Shown one piece after another: positions 19,441-29,111 of a stretch of DNA of 64,000 nucleotides. The position numbers and the translations under genes were made by a program. This DNA is from Dryocola clanedunensis subsp. sulfonylureivorans (GTDB lineage: Bacteria; Pseudomonadota; Gammaproteobacteria; Enterobacterales; Enterobacteriaceae), in the NCBI RefSeq assembly GCF_016756775.1, contig NZ_JAERMU010000004.1:186001-250000 (forward strand), read 5' to 3'. The notes below the pieces were generated by a model. It was not told where the DNA came from and did not search any database. It saw only the letters and a program-made list of their open reading frames with translations. Within the stretch, counting starts at the first letter, position 1. Each line of letters begins with the position of its first letter.

Positions 19441-20387
19441 AGGCATTCACCTACGAACGCGTAAAAACCCCGGCGGAGGCGGCAGCCAGCGCCCAGGGCA
19501 AGCCCGGTGCCAAATTTATTGCGGGCGGCACCAACCTGCTCGATCTGATGAAGCTGGAAATAGAAACTCCGCCCCACCTGATAGACGTTAACGGCCTTGC
19601 GCTGGATAAAATTGAGCCGACGGAGAACGGCGGCCTGCGGATCGGTGCGCTGGTGCGCAACACCGATCTGGCAGCCGACGAGCGAGTACGACGCGACTAC
19701 GCCGTGCTTTCACGCGCGCTGCTTGCGGGTGCTTCGGGCCAGCTGCGCAACCAGGCTACCACCGCCGGAAACCTGCTCCAGCGTACCCGCTGCCCCTATT
19801 TCTACGACACCAATCAGCCCTGCAACAAGCGCCTTCCCGGCAGCGGCTGCGCGGCTCTTGAGGGGTTCAGCCGTCAGCATGCCGTAGTGGGAACCAGTAA
19901 AGCCTGCATCGCCACGCACCCCAGCGATATGGCGGTCGCCATGCGGCTGCTGAACGCCGCAATTGAGACAGTCAGCCCGGACGGCAGCGAGCGAAAGATC
20001 CCTGTCGCAGAGTTCTACCGCGCGCCGGGCAATACGCCCCATCTGGAGACCGTCCTCAAGGCAGGCGAGCTGATCGTTGCCGTTACGCTCCCCGCCCCGC
20101 TCGGCGGCACGCATATCTACCGTAAGGTCCGCGACCGCTCCTCCTACGCCTTTGCGCTGGTATCCGTCGCCGCAGTGGTACAAAGCGATGGCACAGGCCG
20201 CGTTGCGCTGGGTGGCGTTGCGCACAAGCCCTGGCGCATGGAAGAGGCGGATGCCCAGCTTCCCCAGGGTGCAAAAGGGGTATACGACCGGCTGTTTGCT
20301 GGTGCCACCCCAACGCCTGAAAACGAATTCAAGCTGATCCTGGCGAAGCGCACGCTCGCCTCGGTGCTGACGGAAGCGAGGGGATAA
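19437..20387 (+). CDS. paoB: Periplasmic aldehyde oxidoreductase, FAD subunit PaoB
   Basis: FAD-binding subunit of PaoABC (316 aa; E. coli 318 aa). The FAD-binding segment [17 protein letters not shown] lies near residue 26 and the second, [22 protein letters not shown], near residue 100. The latter belongs to the cysteine-rich insertion ([23 protein letters not shown]), which in E. coli PaoB holds an extra 4Fe-4S cluster. There is no signal peptide of its own; it should travel with PaoA through the Tat system. paoC starts 3 bp after its stop. Confidence 0.95.
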   Translation: MKAFTYERVKTPAEAAASAQGKPGAKFIAGGTNLLDLMKLEIETPPHLIDVNGLALDKIEPTENGGLRIGALVRNTDLAADERVRRDYAVLSRALLAGASGQLRNQATTAGNLLQRTRCPYFYDTNQPCNKRLPGSGCAALEGFSRQHAVVGTSKACIATHPSDMAVAMRLLNAAIETVSPDGSERKIPVAEFYRAPGNTPHLETVLKAGELIVAVTLPAPLGGTHIYRKVRDRSSYAFALVSVAAVVQSDGTGRVALGGVAHKPWRMEEADAQLPQGAKGVYDRLFAGATPTPENEFKLILAKRTLASVLTEARG

Positions 20388-20390
20388 ATC

Positions 20391-22589
20391 ATGAAATTTG
20401 ATAAGCCAGCGGGCGCAAACCCAATAGATCGGCTTAAGGTAGTCGGCCTGCCGCATGACCGCATTGACGGCCCGCTAAAAACCACCGGCACCGCCCGCTA
20501 CGCCTACGAGTGGCACGATGAAACGCCCGATGCGGCCTATGGCTATATCGTCGGCTCCGCCGTGGCGAAGGGCAAAATCAGCTCGATGGAGCTGGAGGCC
20601 GCCCGCCAGGCGCCGGGGGTTATCACCATCGTCACCGCCGACAACGCCGGGAAGCTCGGCAAGGGGGATAAGAACCCCGCCCCGCTGCTGGGCGGGCCGG
20701 ATATCACCCACTACCATCAGGCGGTTGCCGTTGTGGTCGCGGAAACGTTCGAACAGGCCCGCGCCGCGGCGGAGCTGATTAAGGTCGAGTATCGCCGTGA
20801 AAAAGGCAGCTACGATCTGGCCGATGAAAAACCTTCTGTCAATAAGGCACCCGAAAGCGAACCGGATAAATCGACCGGCGATTTCGAAGGTGCTTTTGCC
20901 GCCTCCGCAGTGCAGCTGGACGCCACCTACACCACGCCCGACCAGAGCCATATGGCGATGGAGCCGCACGCCTCTATGGCGCAGTGGCAGGGCAACAAGC
21001 TCACCGTCCACACCTCAAACCAGATGGTGGACTGGTGCCGCAGCGACCTGGCCACCACGCTGAACCTGCCGCCGGAAAACGTCCGCGTGCTGTCGCCCTA
21101 TATTGGCGGCGGATTTGGCGGCAAACTCTTCCTGCGCAGCGATATTCTGATGGCCGCGCTGGGCGCCCGCGCCGCAAAACGCCCGGTCAAAATCGCGCTG
21201 CAGCGCCCGCTGATCCCGAACAATACGACCCACCGTCCGGCGACTATTCAGCACATCCGCATCGGCACCGATAAAGACGGGCGCATCTCTGCCATCGCCC
21301 ACGAAAGCTGGTCCGGCAACGTTGCGGGCGGGCCACCGGAGACGGCGGTGCAGCAAAGCCAGCTGTTGTATGCCGGGGCAAACCGTTTCACCGGGCTGCG
21401 GCTGGCAAAACTCGACCTGCCGGAAGGCAACGCCATGCGCGCGCCGGGCGAAGCGCCGGGCCTGATGGCGCTGGAAATCGCCATCGATGAAATCGCTGAG
21501 AAGGCGGGCGTCGATCCGGTTGAGTTTCGCATTATCAACGACACCCAGGTTGACCCGGCCAACCCGAAACGCCCCTTCTCCCGCCGCCAGCTGGTTGAAT
21601 GCCTGCGCACGGGGGCCGACCGTTTCGGCTGGAAAAATCGCAAAGCGCAACCCGCCCAGGTTCGCGACGGGCGCTGGCTGGTCGGTATGGGCGTTGCCGC
21701 AGGGTTCCGTAACAACCTGGTGATGAAATCCGGCGCGCGGGTGCATCTGGACGCCAATGGCCGCGTCACCGTGGAAACCGACATGACGGATATCGGCACC
21801 GGCAGCTACACCATCATCGCCCAGACCGCCGCCGAAATGCTGGGCGTGCCGCTGGAAGATGTGGTGGTTAAGCTGGGGGACTCCGACTTCCCTGTTTCGG
21901 CAGGCTCCGGCGGCCAGTGGGGGGCGAACAGCTCCACCGCCGGGGTTTACGCTGCATGCGTCAAACTGCGTGAAACGGTCGCCGCGAAGCTGGGGCTTGA
22001 TCCGCAGAAGGCGGAGTTTACCGACGGGCAGGTGCGCGACGGGGAGAAAAGCGCGCCGCTGAAAGACGCAGCCGCTGGCGGGACGCTGACCGTTGAGGAC
22101 AGCATCGAGTTCGCGGAGCTGGAAGAGAAATTCCAGCAGTCCACCTTCGCCGCGCATTTCGTCGAGGTTGGCGTGGATATGGCGACCGGGGAAACCCGCG
22201 TGCGCCGCATGCTGGCGGTTTGTGCCGCTGGCCGCATCCTCAACCCGAAAACTGCTCGCAGCCAGGTGATTGGCGCGATGACCATGGGCGTTGGCGCGGC
22301 GCTGATGGAGGAGTTAGCCATCGACGAACGGCTGGGGTATTTCGTGAATCACGATCTGGCCGCCTACGAGGTGCCGGTCCATGCGGATATCCCGGAACAG
22401 GAGGTCATCTTCCTCGACGATACCGACCCGGTGTCATCGCCGATGAAGGCCAAAGGCGTGGGCGAGCTGGGGCTGTGCGGCGTGAGCGCGGCTATCGCCA
22501 ACGCGGTGTACAACGCGACGGGCGTGCGGGTGCGGAATTATCCCGTGACGCTCGATAAGCTGCTGAAGGGGTTACCAGAGCTGGTTTAA
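20391..22589 (+). CDS. paoC: Periplasmic aldehyde oxidoreductase, molybdenum subunit PaoC
   Basis: Catalytic subunit (732 aa, E. coli 732 aa) that binds molybdenum cofactor, in E. coli the cytosine dinucleotide form. Xanthine-oxidase-family landmarks include SPYIGGGFGGK, the MRAPGEAPGLMALE arginine region and the catalytic glutamate in KAKGVGELGLCG near the C-terminus. No signal peptide; export relies on PaoA. In E. coli paoD, the chaperone that inserts the cofactor, follows directly, but here the next gene is an oppositely read diguanylate cyclase and no paoD is in the window. Confidence 0.95.
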   Translation: MKFDKPAGANPIDRLKVVGLPHDRIDGPLKTTGTARYAYEWHDETPDAAYGYIVGSAVAKGKISSMELEAARQAPGVITIVTADNAGKLGKGDKNPAPLLGGPDITHYHQAVAVVVAETFEQARAAAELIKVEYRREKGSYDLADEKPSVNKAPESEPDKSTGDFEGAFAASAVQLDATYTTPDQSHMAMEPHASMAQWQGNKLTVHTSNQMVDWCRSDLATTLNLPPENVRVLSPYIGGGFGGKLFLRSDILMAALGARAAKRPVKIALQRPLIPNNTTHRPATIQHIRIGTDKDGRISAIAHESWSGNVAGGPPETAVQQSQLLYAGANRFTGLRLAKLDLPEGNAMRAPGEAPGLMALEIAIDEIAEKAGVDPVEFRIINDTQVDPANPKRPFSRRQLVECLRTGADRFGWKNRKAQPAQVRDGRWLVGMGVAAGFRNNLVMKSGARVHLDANGRVTVETDMTDIGTGSYTIIAQTAAEMLGVPLEDVVVKLGDSDFPVSAGSGGQWGANSSTAGVYAACVKLRETVAAKLGLDPQKAEFTDGQVRDGEKSAPLKDAAAGGTLTVEDSIEFAELEEKFQQSTFAAHFVEVGVDMATGETRVRRMLAVCAAGRILNPKTARSQVIGAMTMGVGAALMEELAIDERLGYFVNHDLAAYEVPVHADIPEQEVIFLDDTDPVSSPMKAKGVGELGLCGVSAAIANAVYNATGVRVRNYPVTLDKLLKGLPELV

Positions 22590-22600
22590 GCGTGCCTGTG

Positions 22601-22627
22601 GCTGGCAGCCAAACCAAGGTTGCCAGC
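22601..22627. terminator. Hairpin between paoC and the diguanylate cyclase
   Basis: GCTGGCAGCC and GGTTGCCAGC form a 10-bp stem (one G-U pair) with a 7-nt loop in the 44-bp gap between converging genes. It lacks a U-run, so termination is likely but not typical. Confidence 0.45.
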
Positions 22628-22633
22628 GCGGCG

Positions 22634-24328
22634 CTACGCCTGTGAATCAAAGCCGGAAATGCGGTCGCGCCCGGCCTTTTTGGAACGATACAAAGCTTTA
22701 TCCGCCTCGGACATCATTGCCGGTAATCCGCAGTGGTAAGCGCTTGCTACCCCAAAACTTGCCGTGAAGCGGATCTCCATGCCGCTTTCCGCGGCAACGC
22801 GAAGATTTTTGCAGGTCATTTGTAAAAGCCAGGCATAGTGCAGGACATCTTGTTTATCAGCCATCCTGAACATAATGGCGAACTCCTCACCGCCAACCCT
22901 GGCAACAATCCAGTCCTCCATGGCGACTTGTTGCAGCGCTTTCCCTAAGCTCGACAGCACCTTGTCGCCGGCAGGATGCCCCCAGGTATCGTTGATATGC
23001 TTAAAATGATCGATATCTAACAAAATCAGCCACGCCGGCGCTTCACTGTCCTTCTGCTCCAGCAGCTGTTTCGCTCTCATTTCAAAGCCCCGACGATTCA
23101 ACACCCCGGTGAGCGCATCTTTCTCTGCCAGTAATTTTAATTCATCGCTGAGCATTCTTTTTTCATCAATATGCTCTTCAAGTTTATTTAATGTCGTTTC
23201 CAGCGCTTTTATTTCGCAAATTTGCGTTTTGTGAGGCAACTCCTCTTCATCAATGCCCATCGATTTCACTCGCAAATTAATTTTCATCAGCGGTTTAACC
23301 ACGCCTGAATGAATATAAATCACGGCCACCAGCGCCAAAGCATAAACTAAAAACAGCGTCACCAGCGTCATGACCAGATGATTTAAAGCACTTTTCTTCT
23401 CTTTACTATAGTAACGGTGCACATCTGACAAATACATATGCAACAAATCATTGAATGTGCTCAGACTGTTTTGATAGCGAATCGAAAAGTCTTCAACGCT
23501 GATTGAATACGGCTCTCTATTTTCACTTTGGGCCTGAAGCAGCTGAACGAGTGCAGCACCTTTATTTTGAAATTTATGTCGCGTTTTAAGCATTAATTCC
23601 CGAAAGTCGGCTGAGTCTTTAACCTCATCGGTTTGCGCACCAAGCAACCACCACTGAATTTCTATTCTCGCCCACTCTTTCGATATTTTTTCCAGCTGTT
23701 GTTCGGTTAACGGCTGCCCTGTATTGAGATAATATAAAAAATATGATCCCAACTTGCCCGTTGAGTTACGCAGCCCGCCCAGCGCCTGGCCCTGCAAGAT
23801 AGCGCCCAGCGCGGAAGGCTCCATTTTGATGAATGACTCAGTCCTGATAAATAATATATTATGAAAATACTCGGTCGCTTCCATCATTGAATCAACAGCG
23901 ACCTGCGCACCAGATGCATTATCTCGCGGACCCGCAACATATTGCTCAACGTCTGCTCTGCCACGCAATAAATGAGAAAGTGTATTTTGCAACATTGTGC
24001 TCGAAAGAATCTCATCAGGGATTTTTTTGAGCGCCTGATCGGTCAGACTCTGGCTTTTATGAAAGGCCGCTCTGGCGGCTTTCCTGTTATTACCAGAGGA
24101 AAATATAAGTTGATTTGCAAAACCACGCTCTTCGGCTAGCTTATTTGAAACATTAAGAACCTGATAAAAATCAGAGAATTGAGTGATATTATCCTGTGCT
24201 TTATTATATTGCGTCCAGGCGTTGCTAATCAGTTCCCAGGAAAGTATAGATGTCAGACAGACAATCACAAATGCGATAGCTGAAATTCTTTTGATCAGCG
24301 GGGAGTTTCTTACCAGCACGGTATTCAA
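22634..24328 (-). CDS. Membrane-bound diguanylate cyclase
   Basis: Makes cyclic di-GMP from two GTP, favouring the sessile state; 564 aa. Two membrane helices (near residues 14-32 and 312-335) enclose a mostly helical periplasmic sensor region, followed by a HAMP-like linker (KPLMKINLRVKSMG) and a C-terminal GGDEF domain. The active site reads RVGGEEFAIMF, with upstream ALTGVLNRRGFE and LLDIDHFKHINDTWGHPAGDKVL intact, so it should be active. The RxxD inhibitory site expected just before the active site is replaced by AMED, suggesting weak product inhibition. The gene is visibly richer in A+T than paoABC. Confidence 0.92.
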   Translation of the reverse strand: MNTVLVRNSPLIKRISAIAFVIVCLTSILSWELISNAWTQYNKAQDNITQFSDFYQVLNVSNKLAEERGFANQLIFSSGNNRKAARAAFHKSQSLTDQALKKIPDEILSSTMLQNTLSHLLRGRADVEQYVAGPRDNASGAQVAVDSMMEATEYFHNILFIRTESFIKMEPSALGAILQGQALGGLRNSTGKLGSYFLYYLNTGQPLTEQQLEKISKEWARIEIQWWLLGAQTDEVKDSADFRELMLKTRHKFQNKGAALVQLLQAQSENREPYSISVEDFSIRYQNSLSTFNDLLHMYLSDVHRYYSKEKKSALNHLVMTLVTLFLVYALALVAVIYIHSGVVKPLMKINLRVKSMGIDEEELPHKTQICEIKALETTLNKLEEHIDEKRMLSDELKLLAEKDALTGVLNRRGFEMRAKQLLEQKDSEAPAWLILLDIDHFKHINDTWGHPAGDKVLSSLGKALQQVAMEDWIVARVGGEEFAIMFRMADKQDVLHYAWLLQMTCKNLRVAAESGMEIRFTASFGVASAYHCGLPAMMSEADKALYRSKKAGRDRISGFDSQA

Positions 24329-24781
24329 TTTTCATTCTCAGCCATTCTTCATCAGTGACCGATATTACTTACCAGCATGCAATTGTGCAAAAGAAAAGCC
24401 CTAAAATGTGAGCTATTTTAAAATTCTATTTTGTTAAATTTTCAATATTGATTAACTGCATAGCGTTAATTTAATTAGCCAGATAATTAATCTTCACCGA
24501 GCCAACAAGATTTATCTAGCAGATATATTGCTCGAAAAAAGTACCACGCCTTTTCATGGCCAGGTCCTCAAAGCCCTCGGTGCCGAAATGCTGCTTTTAG
24601 AGCAATATCCCTCTACCCCGACAGCAGAACGGCAAAAATGTCCGCCGCGCGAAGGCAAAGCGAATCATTCTTCACTACGCTTTGAAACTGTGTTTACCCG
24701 TTGCTTTACTGCTTTCAGCCACCCTTCCACAGCCGTGGAATAGCAAGCGTTACTCCATCCTTCCCACCAGGGGGTTAGATC
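24329..24781. other. A+T-rich intergenic region between divergent genes
   Basis: A 453-bp stretch upstream of both the diguanylate cyclase (minus) and the alpha/beta hydrolase (plus). The first half is very A+T-rich and probably holds the cyclase promoter. ATATTGCTC (24525-24533) and GAGCAATAT (24600-24608) form a 9-bp inverted repeat 66 bp apart. A 71-codon frame at 24528-24743 has no ribosome site or recognisable protein and I do not accept it. Confidence 0.4.
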
Positions 24782-25618
24782 ATGTCATTTGTCACCACGA
24801 AAGATAATGTCAGCATCTTCTTTAAAGATTGGGGCCCTAAGGACGCGCAACCTATTTTCTTTCACCATGGATGGCCGTTAAGCGCCGACGACTGGGACAC
24901 GCAGATGCTGTTCTTCCTGTCGAAAGGCTTTCGGGTGATCGCATCCGATCGACGTGGGCATGGTCGCTCAAGCCAGGTCAGCGAGGGGCACGACATGGAT
25001 CATTACGCGGCGGATGCCTCCGCCGTGGCAGAGCATCTGGATCTGCAAAATGCGGTGCATATCGGACACTCCACCGGCGGCGGACAGGTTGCGCGCTATG
25101 TGGCGAAGTATGGTCAGCCGCAGGGCCGAGTGGCGAAAGCCGTGTTGATAAGCGCGGTACCGCCGCTGATGGTGAAAACGGACGGCAATCCTGACGGCAC
25201 GCCGCTTGAGGTGTTTGACGGCTTCCGCCAGGCGCTTGCCGCGAACCGGGCGCAGTTTTTCCTGGATGTCGCCGCCGGGCCTTTCTACGGCTATAACCGC
25301 CCGGGTGCCGAGGCCTCACAGGGCATCATTGACAACTGGTGGCGGCAAGGCATGGCTGGCAGCGCCAAAGCGCACTACGAAGGCATCAAAGCATTTTCGC
25401 AAACCGATCAAACGGAAGATCTGAAGGCTATTACCGTGCCAACGCTCATCCTGCACGGCGACGACGACCAGGTCGTGCCTTATAAAACAGCGGCGCTGCT
25501 GCAGGAAAAACTTATCCCCAACAATAAAATGAAGATCTACCCCGGCTACCCACACGGTATGCCGACTACGCACGCCGACGTCATCAATAACGATATTCTT
25601 GAGTTTATTCGTAGCTAA
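24782..25618 (+). CDS. Alpha/beta hydrolase, non-heme chloroperoxidase type
   Basis: A 278-aa cytoplasmic serine hydrolase of the cofactor-free haloperoxidase/esterase group. The oxyanion region FHHGWPLSADDWD, the nucleophile elbow GHSTGGG, the acid in LHGDDDQVVP and the histidine in PHGMPTTH form a complete catalytic set. A FRVIASDRRGHGRSSQ segment is the family hallmark. The physiological substrate of this group is rarely known; perhydrolase or esterase activity is likely. No operon partner: the next gene is read in the opposite direction. Confidence 0.87.
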   Translation: MSFVTTKDNVSIFFKDWGPKDAQPIFFHHGWPLSADDWDTQMLFFLSKGFRVIASDRRGHGRSSQVSEGHDMDHYAADASAVAEHLDLQNAVHIGHSTGGGQVARYVAKYGQPQGRVAKAVLISAVPPLMVKTDGNPDGTPLEVFDGFRQALAANRAQFFLDVAAGPFYGYNRPGAEASQGIIDNWWRQGMAGSAKAHYEGIKAFSQTDQTEDLKAITVPTLILHGDDDQVVPYKTAALLQEKLIPNNKMKIYPGYPHGMPTTHADVINNDILEFIRS

Positions 25619-25670
25619 CAGCGTGGAGAGCGGGGCCTATCGCAAGAGTGATACGCCCCGCCTCTGACGG

Positions 25671-26537
25671 CTAAATCAGCTTAAACAGCACGCGGATTGG
25701 TTTGAGGTTAACGATGGCGTGCCAGATTTTATGCAGATCGACCACGCCCGCCAGCGACAGCAGCGCGAGGGTAATCATCAGCGTCGAGGCGGTGATAATC
25801 AGCATCAGGCGAACGATGTTTTTTTGCATCTTCACCTGTTGTGCGCTGCGGCGTTCGTCTTTTTCGTAATCGACGATGGTGGCGACAGACCTGGGCTGCA
25901 CAAAATAGCGTTCGTCTTGCTGCATCAAATCTTCGGTGATAACCAGCGACTTCAGCAGCAGCGTCACCTTACGGCGAAACTCTTCATTGCGGATGTGCTT
26001 ATACCAAAGCTTGCCATACAGCAGCTCGATCACCTCGTCGACGGTGACCCCCGCGTTTAGCTTTGACGGGCGTTGATGAACATATTCGTTAACCAGCAGG
26101 TTAAGCAGCGAGATGCGGTCACGGCTTTTCAGCTCCTTGCTGGCAAAAAATGCCGACACGAACCTGCCTTTGCCGCGGCTGATGAGCGTTTTAAGATACA
26201 CAAAGCGGGTGTAATAGCTGAAGTTGAAAGCCAGAATGCCACCGAAGCTCACCGGCCCGTAGCGGCGATGGTGAATAATCTCCGTATCCATTTCATCGAG
26301 TTCGGCAAGGGTAATGCGCCGCTCATCCGTGTAATCATGTGTCTCATAATCCCAGCGGGCTATGAGCGCGGTATTATCCTGCCAGTCCACCAGCCGGTAA
26401 CGTTGGTGGTCAACATCCACCAGATGCACCGAATAGTAGTTGTACGGATTTCCTGTCCGCGCGTCCTTAGCGACAAGCATGGGGAGACGTTTTTTCCATA
26501 ACGCCTGACGCAGAGAAGCCATTTTACCGTCGAGCAT
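25671..26537 (-). CDS. Unknown membrane-anchored protein
   Basis: About 288 aa, no family recognised. The first 200 residues are soluble, basic and tyrosine-rich, with segments such as NPYNYYSVHLVDVDHQRYRLV that suggest a small beta domain; then a helical region rich in Leu and Arg (FRRKVTLLLKSLVITEDLM). Hydrophobic segments occur near the C-terminus (IVRLMLIITASTLMITLALLSL and a shorter stretch after it), so it is probably attached to the inner membrane. The start at 26537 follows GGAAGAAG; a frame extended to 26567 is possible. A GC-rich hairpin lies just downstream (about 25625-25666). It stands alone. Confidence 0.6.
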   Translation of the reverse strand: MLDGKMASLRQALWKKRLPMLVAKDARTGNPYNYYSVHLVDVDHQRYRLVDWQDNTALIARWDYETHDYTDERRITLAELDEMDTEIIHHRRYGPVSFGGILAFNFSYYTRFVYLKTLISRGKGRFVSAFFASKELKSRDRISLLNLLVNEYVHQRPSKLNAGVTVDEVIELLYGKLWYKHIRNEEFRRKVTLLLKSLVITEDLMQQDERYFVQPRSVATIVDYEKDERRSAQQVKMQKNIVRLMLIITASTLMITLALLSLAGVVDLHKIWHAIVNLKPIRVLFKLI

Positions 26538-26732
26538 TCTTCTTCCACCCGTGTGTCTGAAAAGCATGAATAAATTAAGCAGGAGACCTTAGTCGATATA
26601 GCGGTGAAATATCGACCAGCAGGCTGTTTAATTTTAAACGAGGCTTTACAACTATGGCGGAAGAAAAGGAGATAGCGAGAGAATGGCGCGATATTTATTG
26701 TCCCGGGCCTCCCTGCCCGGCCGAAAGCCTGC

Positions 26733-27368
26733 TTACTCGAAGCAGACGTCCGGGTTGTCCGCCAGTGAGACGTAGGTTTTTGTGTTTTTATCCAGCGTGC
26801 GGATCTCGCCGCTTTCAATGTCATATACCCATCCATGCAGGCGCAGGGCGTTATTGCGCAGGCCAACGGCAACGGAAGGATGCGTTTTGATATTGTTCAG
26901 CTGGGCGATGACGTTCTCTTCCACCATCGCATTCACTTTCGCGGTTTCGTTATCCCAGCTCTTTTTCTCCACCACCGCTTTTGCCGCGTCGGAATAGCGT
27001 AGCCAGTGATCGACGGCAGGCATGGAATCCATGCACTGGCAGGTCGCAATGGCCTTCATCGCGCCGCAGTTAGAGTGGCCGCAAATCACGATATCCGTTA
27101 CGCCCAGCGCCACGACCGCATACTCAATCGTTGCCGAGACGCCGCCCGGCTCCGGGCCGAACGAAGGCACGATGTTACCGGCGTTACGAATGACAAACAG
27201 CTGCCCCGGCTCCTGCTGGGTGACCAGCTCCGGCACCAGACGGCTGTCGGAACAGGAGATAAAAAGCGCCTTCGGATTCTGGCTGGAGGCTAAACTACGA
27301 AAGAGCTCTTTACGCTGCGGGAATATTTCTTTCTGGAAGTTGAGGAAGCCCTCAATGATATGTTGCAT
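26733..27368 (-). CDS. cynT: Beta-class carbonic anhydrase, CynT-like
   Basis: Zinc enzyme interconverting CO2 and bicarbonate, 211 aa. Zinc ligands are the Cys and Asp in [15 protein letters not shown] and the His and Cys in [14 protein letters not shown]. The segments [22 protein letters not shown] and [16 protein letters not shown] match E. coli CynT more closely than Can (YadF). In E. coli cynT sits with cynS and cynX for cyanate breakdown; neither is here, so a general bicarbonate-supply role is more likely. Confidence 0.9.
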   Translation of the reverse strand: MQHIIEGFLNFQKEIFPQRKELFRSLASSQNPKALFISCSDSRLVPELVTQQEPGQLFVIRNAGNIVPSFGPEPGGVSATIEYAVVALGVTDIVICGHSNCGAMKAIATCQCMDSMPAVDHWLRYSDAAKAVVEKKSWDNETAKVNAMVEENVIAQLNNIKTHPSVAVGLRNNALRLHGWVYDIESGEIRTLDKNTKTYVSLADNPDVCFE

Positions 27369-27490
27369 AGCACGGTCTCTTTTATTGTCTTCACCAGATT
27401 ATGATAAAGATCACACTCAGTTAGTCTAGCTCCGGCAAAAGAAAATGATGAGTTTCTGATGGATTATGGATGTCACGAGGAGAAGTATCG

Positions 27491-29101
27491 ATGAAGAAGA
27501 TTGCGATTATCGGCGCAGGACCGACAGGGATCTACACGCTTTACTCGCTGTTTAAGCACGGCGAACCGCTTGCCGTCTCGGTCTTTGAGCAGTCTGACGA
27601 GGCAGGCGTAGGCATGCCGTACAGCGATGAGGACAACTCCAGGCTGATGCTGGCCAACATCGCCAGTATTGAGATCCCCCCTATTTTCAGGACTTATCTG
27701 GACTGGCTTAAAGAGCAAAGCGCTGAGCATCTTGCCCGTTACCGCGTTGAACATGCCTCCCTGCATGACCGCAAATTCCTGCCGCGTATTCTGCTGGGCG
27801 AGTATTTCCGCGACCAGTTCCTTGAGCTGGTAAAACAGGCGAAGCAAAAAGGCTTTGAGATAACCGTCCGGGAAACATGCCGGGTAACCGACCTGGAGGC
27901 GACAACGGAAGGCGTGCGCATCTGGGCGGAAGAGAAGCCGCTGCAGGAGGTCTACGACCTCGCCGTTATCGCTACCGGGCACGTCTGGCCCGACGAAAGC
28001 GAATCGACGCGCACCTTCTTCCCGAGCCCGTGGTCGGGGCTGATGGAGGCAAAAATCGGTGCCTGTAGCGTCGGTATTATGGGCACGTCGCTCAGCGGCA
28101 TCGACGCCGCCATGGCCGTCGCCGTTCAGCACGGCAGATTCATCGAGGCGGACGAGCAGCAGGTGCGCTTCGAGCTTGATAAGCAGAGTGAACCGCTGAA
28201 AATCGTGCTGATGTCCCGCTCAGGTATTCTGCCGGAAGCCGATTTCTACTGCCCGCTCCCGTACGAGCCGCTAAGCATCGCCACCGAAAACATCATTGAG
28301 AAAGAGATCGCCAAAGGTTCGGACGGCCTGCTGGATCGGGTGTTCCGGCTGATGGTTGAAGAGCTGGCGCTGGCGGATCCCGCCTGGAGCGAGCGGATAG
28401 CCCTGCGGGCGCTTAATCCGCAAAGTTTTCACGACGCCATCTTTGCCCCGCGCCATCAAAACGATCCGTTCGAGTGGGCGGAAGCCAACCTTGAAGAAGT
28501 TGAGCGCAACAAGCGCGACAAACGCACAATTGCCTGGCGCTACACCATCCTGCGGCTGCACGAGGTCGTGCAAGAGATCGTCCCTCATCTGAGCGAAGAG
28601 GACGGCAAGCGCTTCCACGACAGCCTGGCGCGGGTGTTCATCGATAACTATGCGGCGATCCCCTCAGAATCCATCCGCCGCCTGCTGGCGCTGCACAAAG
28701 CAGGCGTCATCAGCATTCAGGCTCTGGGGCCGGACTACGAGCTGGAGGTTAAAGAAGAGCGGACGGTGATCTACGCGCAGGGAGAAAAGCATGAGTTCAA
28801 CGTTTATATCGATGCCCGAGGCCAGAAAGCGCTGAAAACCAAAGACCTGCCGTTCCCGAGCCTGCGTAAGCAACTGCTTTCTACGGGGGACGATATCCCG
28901 GACGTCAGCAAAGATTACACCCTGCTTGCACCGGAGGCCGTGCGCGGTCGCATAGCCTTCGGCGCGCTGCCGTGGCTGATGCACGACCAGCCTTTCGTGC
29001 AGGGCCTGGTGGTTTGCGCGGAGATGGGTGAAGCGATGGCGAAGGCCATTTTTGAGATGGATTTACGGCCTCGCCGACGACTGTATTTTATGGAGCTGTG
29101 A
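27491..29101 (+). CDS. FAD/NAD(P)-binding oxidoreductase-like protein
   Basis: A 536-aa protein of the FAD-NAD(P)-binding (NAD_binding_9) family. The N-terminal Rossmann motif IAIIGAGPTGIYTLYSL binds FAD; a second nucleotide motif may lie in GIMGTSLSGIDAAMAVA near residue 200. The ATG at 27491 is chosen for its strong GAGGAGAAG site; the longer frame to 27470 lacks one. Family members are widespread but their substrates are largely unknown, and some accompany hydroxylases or siderophore genes. It diverges from the carbonic anhydrase and converges on the DeoR gene with a 10-bp gap. Function not assignable. Confidence 0.75.
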   Translation: MKKIAIIGAGPTGIYTLYSLFKHGEPLAVSVFEQSDEAGVGMPYSDEDNSRLMLANIASIEIPPIFRTYLDWLKEQSAEHLARYRVEHASLHDRKFLPRILLGEYFRDQFLELVKQAKQKGFEITVRETCRVTDLEATTEGVRIWAEEKPLQEVYDLAVIATGHVWPDESESTRTFFPSPWSGLMEAKIGACSVGIMGTSLSGIDAAMAVAVQHGRFIEADEQQVRFELDKQSEPLKIVLMSRSGILPEADFYCPLPYEPLSIATENIIEKEIAKGSDGLLDRVFRLMVEELALADPAWSERIALRALNPQSFHDAIFAPRHQNDPFEWAEANLEEVERNKRDKRTIAWRYTILRLHEVVQEIVPHLSEEDGKRFHDSLARVFIDNYAAIPSESIRRLLALHKAGVISIQALGPDYELEVKEERTVIYAQGEKHEFNVYIDARGQKALKTKDLPFPSLRKQLLSTGDDIPDVSKDYTLLAPEAVRGRIAFGALPWLMHDQPFVQGLVVCAEMGEAMAKAIFEMDLRPRRRLYFMEL

Positions 29102-29111
29102 GGAAGGCGTT

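Noticed and set aside
21015-22157. 380-codon frame antisense to paoC
   Set aside because: Shadow frame caused by high G+C codon use in paoC; the paoC reading is certain.
24528-24743. 71-codon frame in the gap before the alpha/beta hydrolase
   Set aside because: No ribosome site, no recognisable composition or family, rare-codon-like content.
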